Source: Dethiosulfatarculus sandiegensis | GTDB lineage: Bacteria > Desulfobacterota > Desulfarculia > Desulfarculales > Desulfarculaceae | Reading direction: 5' to 3' | NCBI RefSeq assembly: GCF_000931935.2 | Contig: NZ_AZAC01000019.1 | Location: 23,198-87,197 of the forward strand | DNA: 64,000 nt | Part shown: positions 26,192 to 34,273 of the stretch, piece by piece | Numbering within the stretch: position 1 is the stretch's first letter | Layout: the number at the start of each line of letters is the position of its first letter | The notes under the pieces: model-generated | Database searches by the model: none | Told to the model about the DNA's origin: nothing | Seen by the model: the letters and a program-made list of their open reading frames with translations, nothing else | Position numbers and translations under genes: made by a program

Positions 26192-27673
26192 ATGGATGCT
26201 ACAGTCGACGTTAAAGACATCAGCCAGATCGACCAGGTAGGCAAGATCGAAGAGAACGACCTGGAACCGATTGCCTTGAAACACCGCCACGGCAGCCCCA
26301 AGGACCTGTTCGGCATGTGGATCGGGGCCAACACCAACTACGTGGTCATGCTGAACGGCGTTCTGATGATCACCCTGGGCCTCAGCTTCAGCCAGGCAAT
26401 CTGGGCCATTTTGATTGGCAACCTCCTGGGTTGCACCATGCTGGGCCTTTCCTCCATCTTCGGCCCCAGAACCGGCACCGCCGGCATTGCCACCAGCAGG
26501 GCCCCTTTCGGCCACCTGGGCGCGCTTATCCCCACCTTTATCAGCACCATCAGCGTTTTGGGCTGGTTCTCCATCAACTCGGTGGTCGCCACCAGGGGCT
26601 TGGAAGAGCTCTTCCACCTGGTGGGCCTGCCCCAGGACATGTGGGTCATGTGGGTCTGCCTGGGCCTGGTGCTCTTTGGCGAGATCCTGCTGGCCATCTA
26701 TGGCCACGCCACCATCATCAAGGCCGAACAGTGGATCGCCGTGGTCCTGGGCATTATGTTCATCGGCCTTTTCCTGTTCGTGCTGCCGAATGTAAACTGG
26801 TCCCACGCCACCACCGTGGTGGAGGCCGACGGGGTGACCGGCTGGGGAACCTGGCTCCTGGCCATGGGCATCATCTTCAGCTACCCCATTTCCTGGACCA
26901 ACTTTGCCAGTGACTACTCCCGCTACTTCCATCCGGACGTAAGCTGGAAAAAAGTTGCTTTTTACGCGGGCGCGGGTCAGTGCACCGCCTTGATCGTAAC
27001 CGAGTTCATCGGCATCTGCCTGGGCGTGGCCCTGGTCTCCCATGTGGGTGAAATGCCCGACGATCCGGTAAACATCCTGCCCAAGCTTCTGCCGACCTGG
27101 TTCTTCGCCATATTCATGATCGCCCTGGTTTTGGGCTGCGTGGCCACCAACGTTCCCAACGGCTACACCGCGGGCCTCTCGCTTCTGGCCCTCAGGCTTC
27201 CCTTGAAAAGGGTCCAGGGTGTTCTGGTTATCGGAGCCGCCACCCTGCTCTTCCGCATCGCCACCCTGCTTTACGGTGACTTCTTCACCCTTTACGAGGA
27301 ATGGCTGATCTACATCATTATCTGGACCTGCCCCTGGGTATCCATCTTGTTGGTAGACTACCACCTAAGGGACGCCAACTATGACGCCAGGGAGCTGACA
27401 GTATGGGGCAAAGGCGAATACTGGTACGGAACCGGCATCTTCTGGCCCGCCATGGTGAGCTTTATCGCCGGTATGGCCGTAAGCCTTCTGTTCACCAACT
27501 CCTCGCTCTACGCCAGCCCCTTCATGCTCGAGTACTTTGGCGGGGCAGACTTGAGCTACTTTGCCGGCATCGGTGTGAGCGCGGGCATGTACTACCTGTG
27601 GGCCAGGAACAACCCCATGTACAAGAGGGCCAAGGAACTGGGCAAGAGCGTGTTCCCCGAGGCGAGCGAATAG
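26192..27673 (+). CDS. NCS1 family nucleobase/heterocycle permease
   Basis: This gene encodes about 493 residues from the ATG at 26192, which has AAGGAG 12 bases upstream; an upstream GTG is less likely. After a cytosolic N-terminus, about twelve membrane helices follow. Motifs fit the NCS1 (cytosine-purine-allantoin-hydantoin) family: LFGMWIGANTNYVVMLNG in helix 1, IFGPRTGTAGIATSRAPFG in helix 3, and FSYPISWTNFASDYSRYF in the centre. It is expected to import an N-heterocycle by cation symport. It is read 132 bases after the amidohydrolase gene, with weak hairpins in the gap, and so probably brings in that enzyme's substrate or its precursor. Confidence 0.9.
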   Translation: MDATVDVKDISQIDQVGKIEENDLEPIALKHRHGSPKDLFGMWIGANTNYVVMLNGVLMITLGLSFSQAIWAILIGNLLGCTMLGLSSIFGPRTGTAGIATSRAPFGHLGALIPTFISTISVLGWFSINSVVATRGLEELFHLVGLPQDMWVMWVCLGLVLFGEILLAIYGHATIIKAEQWIAVVLGIMFIGLFLFVLPNVNWSHATTVVEADGVTGWGTWLLAMGIIFSYPISWTNFASDYSRYFHPDVSWKKVAFYAGAGQCTALIVTEFIGICLGVALVSHVGEMPDDPVNILPKLLPTWFFAIFMIALVLGCVATNVPNGYTAGLSLLALRLPLKRVQGVLVIGAATLLFRIATLLYGDFFTLYEEWLIYIIIWTCPWVSILLVDYHLRDANYDARELTVWGKGEYWYGTGIFWPAMVSFIAGMAVSLLFTNSSLYASPFMLEYFGGADLSYFAGIGVSAGMYYLWARNNPMYKRAKELGKSVFPEASE

Positions 27674-27736
27674 AACTTAAACCGCTTTCCCGGAAGGGGG
27701 CCTTGAAAAAGCCCTTCTTCCTACTGATACCAAACC

Positions 27737-27760
27737 AAGGCAAAGGCCAGCCTTTGCCTT
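27737..27760 (+). promoter_or_regulatory. Hairpin overlapping the ribosome site region of the cyclase gene
   Basis: AAGGCAAAGG (27737-27746) pairs with CCTTTGCCTT (27751-27760) over a CCAG loop, immediately before AAGGAGA. It is probably an mRNA processing or translation-control element inside the operon. Confidence 0.5.
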
Positions 27761-27773
27761 AAGGAGAATGAAG

Positions 27774-28496
27774 ATGGCCAATTGGAATCAAAAATTTGAG
27801 CTCATCGACCTTTCCCAGGAAATATACGAGGGCATGCCGGTCTTTGGAATGCACCAGAAGACCTTTTTCATGGTGAACCAGACCCACGAAAAAAACATGC
27901 AGGACACCGGTTCCAAGACCCTGGGCTTTTCCGCCAGGAACATGCTGATCAGTGAGCACGGCCCCACCCACTCGGACGCTGTGTGGGAGTATGAGCCCAG
28001 CGGCCCGACCATTGAAAACATGGACATGAAGCTCTTTTACGGCGACGCCATCTGCCTGGATCTCTCCCACAAGCGCTACCCGGACTACATCGAGGTGGAA
28101 GACTTTGAAGAGGCCCTTAAAAAAACCGGACTCACCATTGAAAAGGGCGACATTGTGCTGATGTACACCGGCCACTTTGAGCGCACCTATCCGGACAAGG
28201 ACTATGGCGGACCCAACAGCAAGCACACCGGCGTGAGCTACAAGGCCGCCGAGTGGCTGGCCGAGCAGGGCGTGGTGAATATCGGCGTGGACGCCCCGGC
28301 CATTGACCAGACCCCGGACGACCTGGATTTCTCGGGCCACTGGGTCTGTGGCAAATACGGCATCACCAACACCGAAAACCTGTGCAACCTGGACAAGCTG
28401 GTGGGCAAGCGCTTTGTGTACATGGGGCTTCCCTTGCGCATTCGCGCGGGCAGCGGCTCCCCCATCCGGGCCGTTGCCTTTGTGGAAAAAGACTGA
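27774..28496 (+). CDS. Cyclase family protein (kynurenine formamidase-like metal hydrolase)
   Basis: This gene encodes about 240 residues. I chose the ATG at 27774 because AAGGAGA lies seven bases before it; the ATG at 27768 touches the ribosome site. The fold is the cyclase family of Mn/Zn amidohydrolases (kynurenine formamidase, isatin hydrolase): DLSQEIYEGMPVF at the start, the metal motif SEHGPTHSDA (family HxGTHxDxP, here with Pro for the usual Thr neighbour and Ala-Val after Asp), KGDIVLMYTGH, and a late VGVDAPAID-type segment. Such enzymes open cyclic amides or remove formyl groups. In this operon it may hydrolyse a ring-opened or cyclic product of the amidohydrolase. Confidence 0.82.
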   Translation: MANWNQKFELIDLSQEIYEGMPVFGMHQKTFFMVNQTHEKNMQDTGSKTLGFSARNMLISEHGPTHSDAVWEYEPSGPTIENMDMKLFYGDAICLDLSHKRYPDYIEVEDFEEALKKTGLTIEKGDIVLMYTGHFERTYPDKDYGGPNSKHTGVSYKAAEWLAEQGVVNIGVDAPAIDQTPDDLDFSGHWVCGKYGITNTENLCNLDKLVGKRFVYMGLPLRIRAGSGSPIRAVAFVEKD

Positions 28497-28516
28497 TTCA
28501 TAATTAAATGATAAGC

Positions 28517-28547
28517 GCCCCTTTTCCCGGCCAAGGGGAAAAGGGGC
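28517..28547 (+). promoter_or_regulatory. Hairpin in the cyclase-ftcD gap
   Basis: GCCCCTTTTCCC (28517-28528) pairs perfectly with 28536-28547 over a 7-base loop, 20 bases after the cyclase stop and just before the ftcD ribosome site. No T run follows, so read-through to ftcD is expected. Confidence 0.5.
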
Positions 28548-28563
28548 CTTTAAAGGAACCAAG

Positions 28564-29466
28564 ATGTCTCAATTCATTCACGCAGTGCCGAACTTCAGTG
28601 AAGGCCGCGACCAGAAGATCATAGAAGCAATCGTCAGCCAAGTGCGGGAAACTGAAGGTTGCAAGCTCATAGACTTTTACCCGGACGCAGAGTTCAACCG
28701 CACTGTGATTGAAGCCATCGGCAGGCCCGAACCCTTGAAAGAGGCCATGCTCAAGATGGCGGGCAAGTCCTATGAGCTGATCGATATGGAAAAGCAACAG
28801 GGCGCCCATCCCCGCATCGGGGCCCAGGACACCATTCCCCTGTTCCCCCTGAAAGGGGTCACCCTGGAAGAATGCGTGGCCCTGGCCGAAGAAATCGGCC
28901 GGGAGATTTACAAGCGCTATGAAGTGCCTGTATTCTTTTCCGGTGAAAACGCCAGGAATGAAGACCGCAAAAACCTGGCCTTTATCAGAAAAGGCCAGTA
29001 CGAGGGGCTGAAAAAAGTCGCCCATCTGCCTGAAAGGGCTCCGGACATCGGCCCGGCCGCACTGCACCCCACGGCGGGCGCAACCATTGTGAGCGCGGCC
29101 ACCTGTGGGCTCACTGCGGTTAATGTTATCTTGGACACCACCGACGTTTCCATTGCCAAGGCCATAGCCATGATGGTGCGCGGACCCAGCGGCGGTTTCA
29201 GCACCATTCGCTCGGTTGGCTTTTACATGGAGGACAAGGACAAGGTCGCAGTCTCCATGAACATGTTCGACACCCAAAACACGCCTTTGCACCGGGTTTT
29301 CCGCCTGATCGAAGACGAGGCCAGGGCCAAGGGGGTGGGGGTCTTGGGGACTCAGATCGTGGGCACCCTGCATAACGACGCCCTGATAAGCTGCGCGGGC
29401 CATGCCCTCCGACTGGTGGATTTTGACCCCAAACAGATCATTGAAAACCACATGATTGGCCTATAG
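28564..29466 (+). CDS. ftcD: Glutamate formiminotransferase family enzyme
   Basis: This gene encodes 300 residues, the size of the stand-alone formiminotransferase module. Family marks are the start IHAVPNFSEGRDQKIIEAI, the catalytic-His loop GAHPRIGAQDTIPLFPL (about 81-97) and SMNMFDTQNTPLHRVF. It moves a formimino group from an amino acid (formiminoglutamate in histidine breakdown, or formiminoglycine in purine fermentation) to tetrahydrofolate. No histidine-utilisation genes are nearby, and the operon carries a nucleobase-type permease and amidohydrolase, so formiminoglycine or a similar donor is the better guess. The next gene, 14 bases on, encodes the enzyme for the following step. Confidence 0.9.
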   Translation: MSQFIHAVPNFSEGRDQKIIEAIVSQVRETEGCKLIDFYPDAEFNRTVIEAIGRPEPLKEAMLKMAGKSYELIDMEKQQGAHPRIGAQDTIPLFPLKGVTLEECVALAEEIGREIYKRYEVPVFFSGENARNEDRKNLAFIRKGQYEGLKKVAHLPERAPDIGPAALHPTAGATIVSAATCGLTAVNVILDTTDVSIAKAIAMMVRGPSGGFSTIRSVGFYMEDKDKVAVSMNMFDTQNTPLHRVFRLIEDEARAKGVGVLGTQIVGTLHNDALISCAGHALRLVDFDPKQIIENHMIGL

Positions 29467-29480
29467 GGAGGTTTAACCAC

Positions 29481-30104
29481 ATGCTGACCCAACTCAAGGT
29501 CGAAGATTTCTTGGATGTTCTGGCTTCGGACGCGCCCGCGCCGGGCGGCGGCAGCATAGCCGCCTTAAACGGAGCCATGGCGGCCGGGCTGGTGAGCATG
29601 GTCTGCCGCCTGAGCCGGGGCCGCAAAGGGTTGGAGCAGTATGCAGGCGTCCTGGCCGAAACCCTGGAAAAGGCCCAGGCCTGCCAGGCGCTATTGACCA
29701 GCCTGGTGGATGAGGACACCGAGGCCTTTAACCAGGTTATGGCGGCCTTTAAAATGCCCAAGGCAAGTGATGATGAAAAGGCCGCCCGCTCACAAGCCAT
29801 TCAAAAGGCCTTTGCCCAGGCTGTGAACACACCCCTTAAAACCGCCGAGACCTGCGCCCGGGTGCTGGAGCTGGCCCGGGGCATTCTGGGCAAATTCAAC
29901 CCCAACACAGCCAGCGATTTGGGCGTCAGCGCCCAATGCGCCGAAGCGGGGCTGAACGGCGCTTTGATGAACGTGGCCATCAACCTGCCCTCGCTCAAGG
30001 ACAAAGACTTTGTCCAAACCATTGAGCAAAAACAGACCCAAATCAAAGCCCAGGCCGCCGCAGCCAAGGCCCAGGTGGATGAAGAAGTGAAAAAGGCACT
30101 CTAA
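29481..30104 (+). CDS. fchA: Formiminotetrahydrofolate cyclodeaminase family protein
   Basis: This gene encodes 207 residues; the start ATG follows ATAGGGAGG. The all-helical cyclodeaminase fold is shown by VEDFLDVLASDAPAPGGGSIAALNGAMAAGLVSMVCRL near the start, the usual folate-binding glycine-rich segment, and NTASDLGVSAQCAEAGLNGALMNVAIN in the second half. It converts 5-formimino-THF to 5,10-methenyl-THF and ammonia. With the preceding formiminotransferase it forms a two-step path that saves the one-carbon unit. It is the last gene of the operon, followed 42 bases later by a strong terminator. Confidence 0.9.
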   Translation: MLTQLKVEDFLDVLASDAPAPGGGSIAALNGAMAAGLVSMVCRLSRGRKGLEQYAGVLAETLEKAQACQALLTSLVDEDTEAFNQVMAAFKMPKASDDEKAARSQAIQKAFAQAVNTPLKTAETCARVLELARGILGKFNPNTASDLGVSAQCAEAGLNGALMNVAINLPSLKDKDFVQTIEQKQTQIKAQAAAAKAQVDEEVKKAL

Positions 30105-30146
30105 ACAACAGCCCTTGAAAGTGGGCGGTGTGCGCCGCCTGATTTT

Positions 30147-30179
30147 AGCCGCCGCTGGAGACAGCGGCGGCTTTTTTTT
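30147..30179 (+). terminator. Rho-independent terminator of the heterocycle operon
   Basis: AGCCGCCGCT (30147-30156) pairs perfectly with AGCGGCGGCT (30163-30172) over a 6-base loop, followed by eight T. It ends the plus-strand operon just before the convergent STAND gene. Confidence 0.9.
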
Positions 30180-30201
30180 GGGGGGGGAGAGGTTGGTTTG
30201 C

Positions 30202-33200
30202 TTAAGGGTTCTGTTCCTGCTTCAAGTCCTCTAATACCTCAATTATCGGTGACAAAGTCTTCTGATCCGGCTCAATTCCGGCTGCCTGGTAGGCATTATT
30301 GTAATCTCCTATTAAAGCGGCCATGAGTTGCCCATGGAGTTGGGGATTTAAAAGGAATAAACGTTCAAGTTTAGTTATTCCCAAAAGGAATGATTCAATC
30401 GCTTTCCCATCTTGGCCTGCTTCTTTTAAGGCGTTGCCCCTTGCACCGCAACTCAGGGCCAAATCTGGTTCAAAGGCATCAGGATGCTTCACGGCAAGGC
30501 GCTCACGAATCTCCACAGCCCTAAGGCTGGCCTCCAATGCTTCCTCACGGCGGCCAAGGGCGCTATAATCATTACCTAAATTATTCAAGCTCTTGCCCAA
30601 ATCTGGTTCAAAGGCCTCAGGATGCTTCACGGCAAGGCGCTCATAAATATCCACAGCCCTCTGGCTGGCCTCAAGGGCTGCCTCATGAAGGCCAAGGGCG
30701 CTATAATCATTACCTAAATTATTCAAGCTCTTGCCCAAATCTGGTTCAAAGGCCTCAGGATGCTTCACGGCAAGGCGCTCACGAATCTCCACCGCCCTCT
30801 GGCTGGCCTCAAGGGCTGCCTCATGACGGCCAAGGGCGTTATAGCAATGACCCAGGTTGTTCAAGCTCAGGGCCAAATCTGGTTCAAAGGCATCAGGATG
30901 CTTTTGGGCAAGGCGCTCATAAATCTCCACAGCACTAAGGTTGGCCTCAAGGGCTGCCTCATGAAGGCCAAGGGCGCTATAATCCATACCCAAATTATTC
31001 AAGCTCATGGCCAGGTCTGGTTCAAAGGAATCAGGATGCTTCACGGCAAGGCGATCATAAATATCCACAGCCCTCTGGCTGGCCTCAAGGGCTGCCTCAT
31101 GAAGGCCAAGGGCGCTATAATCCATACCCAAATTATTCAAGCTGCCGGCCAGGTCTGGTTCAAAGGAATCAGGATGCTTCACGGCAAGGCGATCATAAAT
31201 ATCCACAGCACTAAGGCTGGCCTCAAGGGCTTCCTCACGGCGGCCAAGGGCGCTATAGCGATTACCCAGGTTGTTCAAGCTGCGGGCCAGGTCTGGTTCA
31301 AAGGCCTCAGGATGCTTCACGGCAAGACGCTCATAAATATCCACAGCACTAAGGCTGGCCTCAAGGGCTTCCTCACGACGGCCAAGGGCGCTATAGCGAT
31401 TACCCAGGTTGTTCAAGCTGCTGGCCAGGTCTGGTTCAAAGGAATCAGGATGCTTCACCGTAAGGCGCTCATAAATCTCCACAGCACTAAGGCTGGCCTC
31501 AAAGGCTTCCTCACGGCGGCCAAGGGCATCATAACTGTATCCAAGATTATTAAAAATACGGCCTCTTTCGGGTAATGCTTCTTCTTCCTGTTTTATCAAC
31601 CTAAGTAAAGCCTTGTATAAAACCGCCAATATCTTCCGATAAGCAACCGATGCCTTCCCCGCCAATTTTTCAACTGCGTACAATTCTTCTGCAGACCGAC
31701 CGGGAACAAACTCAAGCAGCCAATCTTCAATTACATCCAACTTTTCCAGGTAATAAAGGTCAACCACAGCGCGTAGCAGCCTGCCCCAGGCCTCTGTTCC
31801 AGACAGCGCCACTATCCTGGCCAGCAATTCCTGGATATGAGCTGGTCTTTCCTGCAGAATGGTTACGGAAAAGGCGGCGGCCAAGATATCCGGCTGCATG
31901 GGGGAGATGCCGCCCGCCTCTTGGCCCAAAAGGCTTTTCATGGCCTCGCACAATTCACCGGGCTGGATGTTGGGGTAGCCGCAGTCTTTTGCATCCTGTT
32001 CAAGCAGGTTCATCCATTCGCTGCTATCCACAGGTTGGGGGCCGGTGAAGTTTAGCAGGGCCACAGCCCTTTCCAGGCAGATTCTGAACGATGCGTCTGG
32101 GTGGATTTTTCTAATAAACTCCCGTTCCCGCTCCACCGCATTTTTGATCAAATCATCCATGGTCCAGTGATGCAGGCCCAGGGCATCGCCTGTTTCACAG
32201 GCATGGATAGCCGCCATCTGCACAAAAAGGGGACGCATCTGGGTGGCTTCCCGAAAATGGGCCCTGGAGTCATCATCAAAGCCAGGTATTGGGGGCGGAG
32301 TTTTGCCTGTGATCTCCTGCCAGCGCTTAAAGGAGAGGCTTAAAATATCCTGTAGGGTCTCATCAGCCGAGTCGTTCACCGGGGCATATAGCTCTCTGGG
32401 CAACACAAGGGAGAATTGCAGGTCTTGCTTTTGCGCCCCTTCGCCTGCGCTGAGCAAGGTTTTCAGCCAGCCGTCATCCATTGCGCCCTGGCGTTCCAAG
32501 AGCAACAGCCTAACCCGCACCGGCTCTTCTTCCTGCCCATCTGCATCAGCCAGGCGAACGCAGCGCAACAAAAGTTTTTTTAAGGGCTCGGTCTTTTGGG
32601 CCGCATAATCCACTATCAAAAAGGTGTCAACAAAGGGCCGCCATTTCTTAAACCCCGGATTACTGACCAGGCTCTCCAGGCTCTCAGCCCTGAGAAACCC
32701 GGCATGCCAGCCTGCCTGTTCCCGGCTTTTGGCAAACTCATGGGCCAGCCTAGTCTTGCCAATGCCGCCGTCACCTGTAAGAAAAGTCCAGAGAAAGGGA
32801 TCTGAACTTTCAGCAAGTTCACCAAGGCTCTCAAGCTCCTTGTCACGGCCTTTCAGGGGGATGAAATCATTATAGGGATGCAACCAAAAACTGGGGGGAC
32901 GACCTGCCAATTCCTTGGGTTTATCAATATCCAGGGTCACCTCTGCGCCGAGGTCCCCCAGGGCCAGGCTGATCTGCTCCAATTGGGCAAGCTCGGTGAT
33001 CCATACCTTGTTCTGTTCGCTGAACCTGGCCCAGTCTTTTTCATCTATATCCTGTGGTTTTTGGGTCAGATTTTTAAGGGCTTTATCCTTGGCCATGGTT
33101 GGCCTGAACCTGTAGGCCAGCCATATGCTGATGTGTTGGGCTATTTTCTCGTATTTACTGGAATAGGCCTCAAGGGATTGGTGCAGGTGCTTGGCGCTGC

Positions 33201-33420
33201 GTTTAGCCACCCCACCAACCAGCTTACCCAAGGAGGGAATCAGAATCTTGGCAACCAGCTTGGCCTTATATCCCTCAAGGCCCATCTCCTCCCGCAAAAA
33301 CGCCTCTATGAGCTGGTCTCTTTCCTTGGAATCCCACAGAAATTTCAACGCCTCCTGGCGCTCTGATTCAGGAATCAGCTCAACCACCTCGGCTTCCATA
33401 TCAGCAACCAAGTCGACCAT
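30202..33420 (-). CDS. STAND-type P-loop NTPase with TPR-like repeats
   Basis: The gene encodes about 1,072 residues from the ATG at 33420, five bases after CGGAGG; an upstream TTG at 33450 is in frame but unsupported. Order: an N-terminal helical region of about 200 residues with no recognised motif (possible effector or signal domain); a P-loop NTPase core with Walker A TGDGGIGKT (about residue 215) and Walker B-like FLIVDYA; a helical middle part; then eight nearly identical 46-residue repeats (about 620-990; SLNNLGNxYSALGxxExALEAS ... ERLAVKHP) and one worn repeat. NTPase plus superhelical repeats fits a STAND signal-transduction ATPase that oligomerises on ligand binding. Such proteins serve in anti-phage defence or regulation. 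No nuclease, TIR or protease motif was recognised, so the output is unknown. It is a single gene, convergent with the operon before it. Confidence 0.82.
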   Translation of the reverse strand: MVDLVADMEAEVVELIPESERQEALKFLWDSKERDQLIEAFLREEMGLEGYKAKLVAKILIPSLGKLVGGVAKRSAKHLHQSLEAYSSKYEKIAQHISIWLAYRFRPTMAKDKALKNLTQKPQDIDEKDWARFSEQNKVWITELAQLEQISLALGDLGAEVTLDIDKPKELAGRPPSFWLHPYNDFIPLKGRDKELESLGELAESSDPFLWTFLTGDGGIGKTRLAHEFAKSREQAGWHAGFLRAESLESLVSNPGFKKWRPFVDTFLIVDYAAQKTEPLKKLLLRCVRLADADGQEEEPVRVRLLLLERQGAMDDGWLKTLLSAGEGAQKQDLQFSLVLPRELYAPVNDSADETLQDILSLSFKRWQEITGKTPPPIPGFDDDSRAHFREATQMRPLFVQMAAIHACETGDALGLHHWTMDDLIKNAVEREREFIRKIHPDASFRICLERAVALLNFTGPQPVDSSEWMNLLEQDAKDCGYPNIQPGELCEAMKSLLGQEAGGISPMQPDILAAAFSVTILQERPAHIQELLARIVALSGTEAWGRLLRAVVDLYYLEKLDVIEDWLLEFVPGRSAEELYAVEKLAGKASVAYRKILAVLYKALLRLIKQEEEALPERGRIFNNLGYSYDALGRREEAFEASLSAVEIYERLTVKHPDSFEPDLASSLNNLGNRYSALGRREEALEASLSAVDIYERLAVKHPEAFEPDLARSLNNLGNRYSALGRREEALEASLSAVDIYDRLAVKHPDSFEPDLAGSLNNLGMDYSALGLHEAALEASQRAVDIYDRLAVKHPDSFEPDLAMSLNNLGMDYSALGLHEAALEANLSAVEIYERLAQKHPDAFEPDLALSLNNLGHCYNALGRHEAALEASQRAVEIRERLAVKHPEAFEPDLGKSLNNLGNDYSALGLHEAALEASQRAVDIYERLAVKHPEAFEPDLGKSLNNLGNDYSALGRREEALEASLRAVEIRERLAVKHPDAFEPDLALSCGARGNALKEAGQDGKAIESFLLGITKLERLFLLNPQLHGQLMAALIGDYNNAYQAAGIEPDQKTLSPIIEVLEDLKQEQNP
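30456..31560 (-). repeat. Eight tandem 138-bp coding repeats (TPR units)
   Basis: Eight units of 138 bases (46 codons) follow head to tail inside the STAND gene. Many are almost the same at DNA level, including silent positions, which points to recent expansion or gene conversion. Variable positions concentrate at a few codons (NRY / MDY / NDY / HCY, GRREE / GLHEA, SLSAV / SQRAV). All units keep the reading frame. Confidence 0.9.
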
Positions 33421-34195
33421 TACAGCCTCCGCTGTTTCAGGTGGGATCAAGGCAAGTCATATCTTCCGGGGCGATAATTCCCAACAGGGGGACAGTGATC
33501 AATTTATAGCCCTATTAAAAACCGGGAGTCAAGGTCAAGGCGTATTTGAGAGACCCTCCGAACCGACAGATCCCCATAGCTGTTTCGGTTATCCTGACCT
33601 GCCACCTTTTCCAAGGTTTGGCTTTTCCCGGAGCGGCGATTGGATGCAACCATTGACACCCCCAAATTGCATTCTTAAAGATGCTCGCAAAACCGCCATA
33701 ATAAAATTCGATTACCCAAGGCGTTATCCATGGCCTGTAGGTTTGAGTTATCGATACCTGGGATCTAAAAATAATAGGTAGCCATGCCAAGCAGAGGGAG
33801 GAGAGAAAATGCCTCGGCATTTTTATTTTGCCTTAGTTTTTAGATTAGTGATTTCTCAATGTACCCCCGGTCATGGCCATGTTAAAGCTGAGCAAAAAGC
33901 TTCTTGCCCTCTTGCGGAACGAAATAGACATACAAGGGAACCAGCCCTCTTTTTCTTCAACCGATCAGAGGGAACCAGCCTCCATATCACATCATTTGAT
34001 ACATTATAATTTATTATCTCCATAAGCTTAGTAAATTTAAATATCAAACTTTTTATGGAAATTTCCTATGAGACCGTCCCAATAAGGTTAATTTTATCAA
34101 AGCAAAACGTATTACCTTTTTTCAAAACAGGCTTTAAAATTTTTATTTATTTTCTTGTTTTTATCCCTATGAATTAAAGAAAAAAAAGAGCAGTA
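33421..34195. other. Intergenic region with an unassigned ORF-like stretch
   Basis: About 800 bases lie between the divergent STAND and chemoreceptor genes. A minus-strand frame of 101 codons (33515-33820) reads a sequence such as QWLHPIAAPGKAKPWKRWQV and VRITETAMGICRFGGSLKYA; it has no ribosome site or known domain and may be a repeated non-coding element rather than a gene. A short hairpin followed by T (33806-33825) is terminator-like on the plus strand. The right half is strongly AT-rich. No firm gene is supported. Confidence 0.35.
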
Positions 34196-34225
34196 TTAAC
34201 CTATATGCTTGGGGAGAGATATAAT
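34196..34225 (+). promoter_or_regulatory. Sigma-70-like promoter of the chemoreceptor gene
   Basis: TTAACC (34196-34201) and a perfect TATAAT (34220-34225) are 18 bases apart, about 50 bases before the start codon. No sigma-28-type flagellar promoter was seen. Confidence 0.45.
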
Positions 34226-34273
34226 AACAACTAGAGGATTTTAGATATTTACCCCTTGGGTGTGAGGTTGAAA

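Noticed and set aside
26057..27364. Minus-strand open frame of 435 codons opposite the NCS1 permease gene
   Set aside because: Low-complexity Gly/Gln/His-rich translation; the plus strand encodes a normal twelve-helix permease.
30456..31560. Regular repeats resembling a CRISPR array
   Set aside because: Units are directly adjacent without spacers, 138 bases long, and encode TPR-like repeats in frame.
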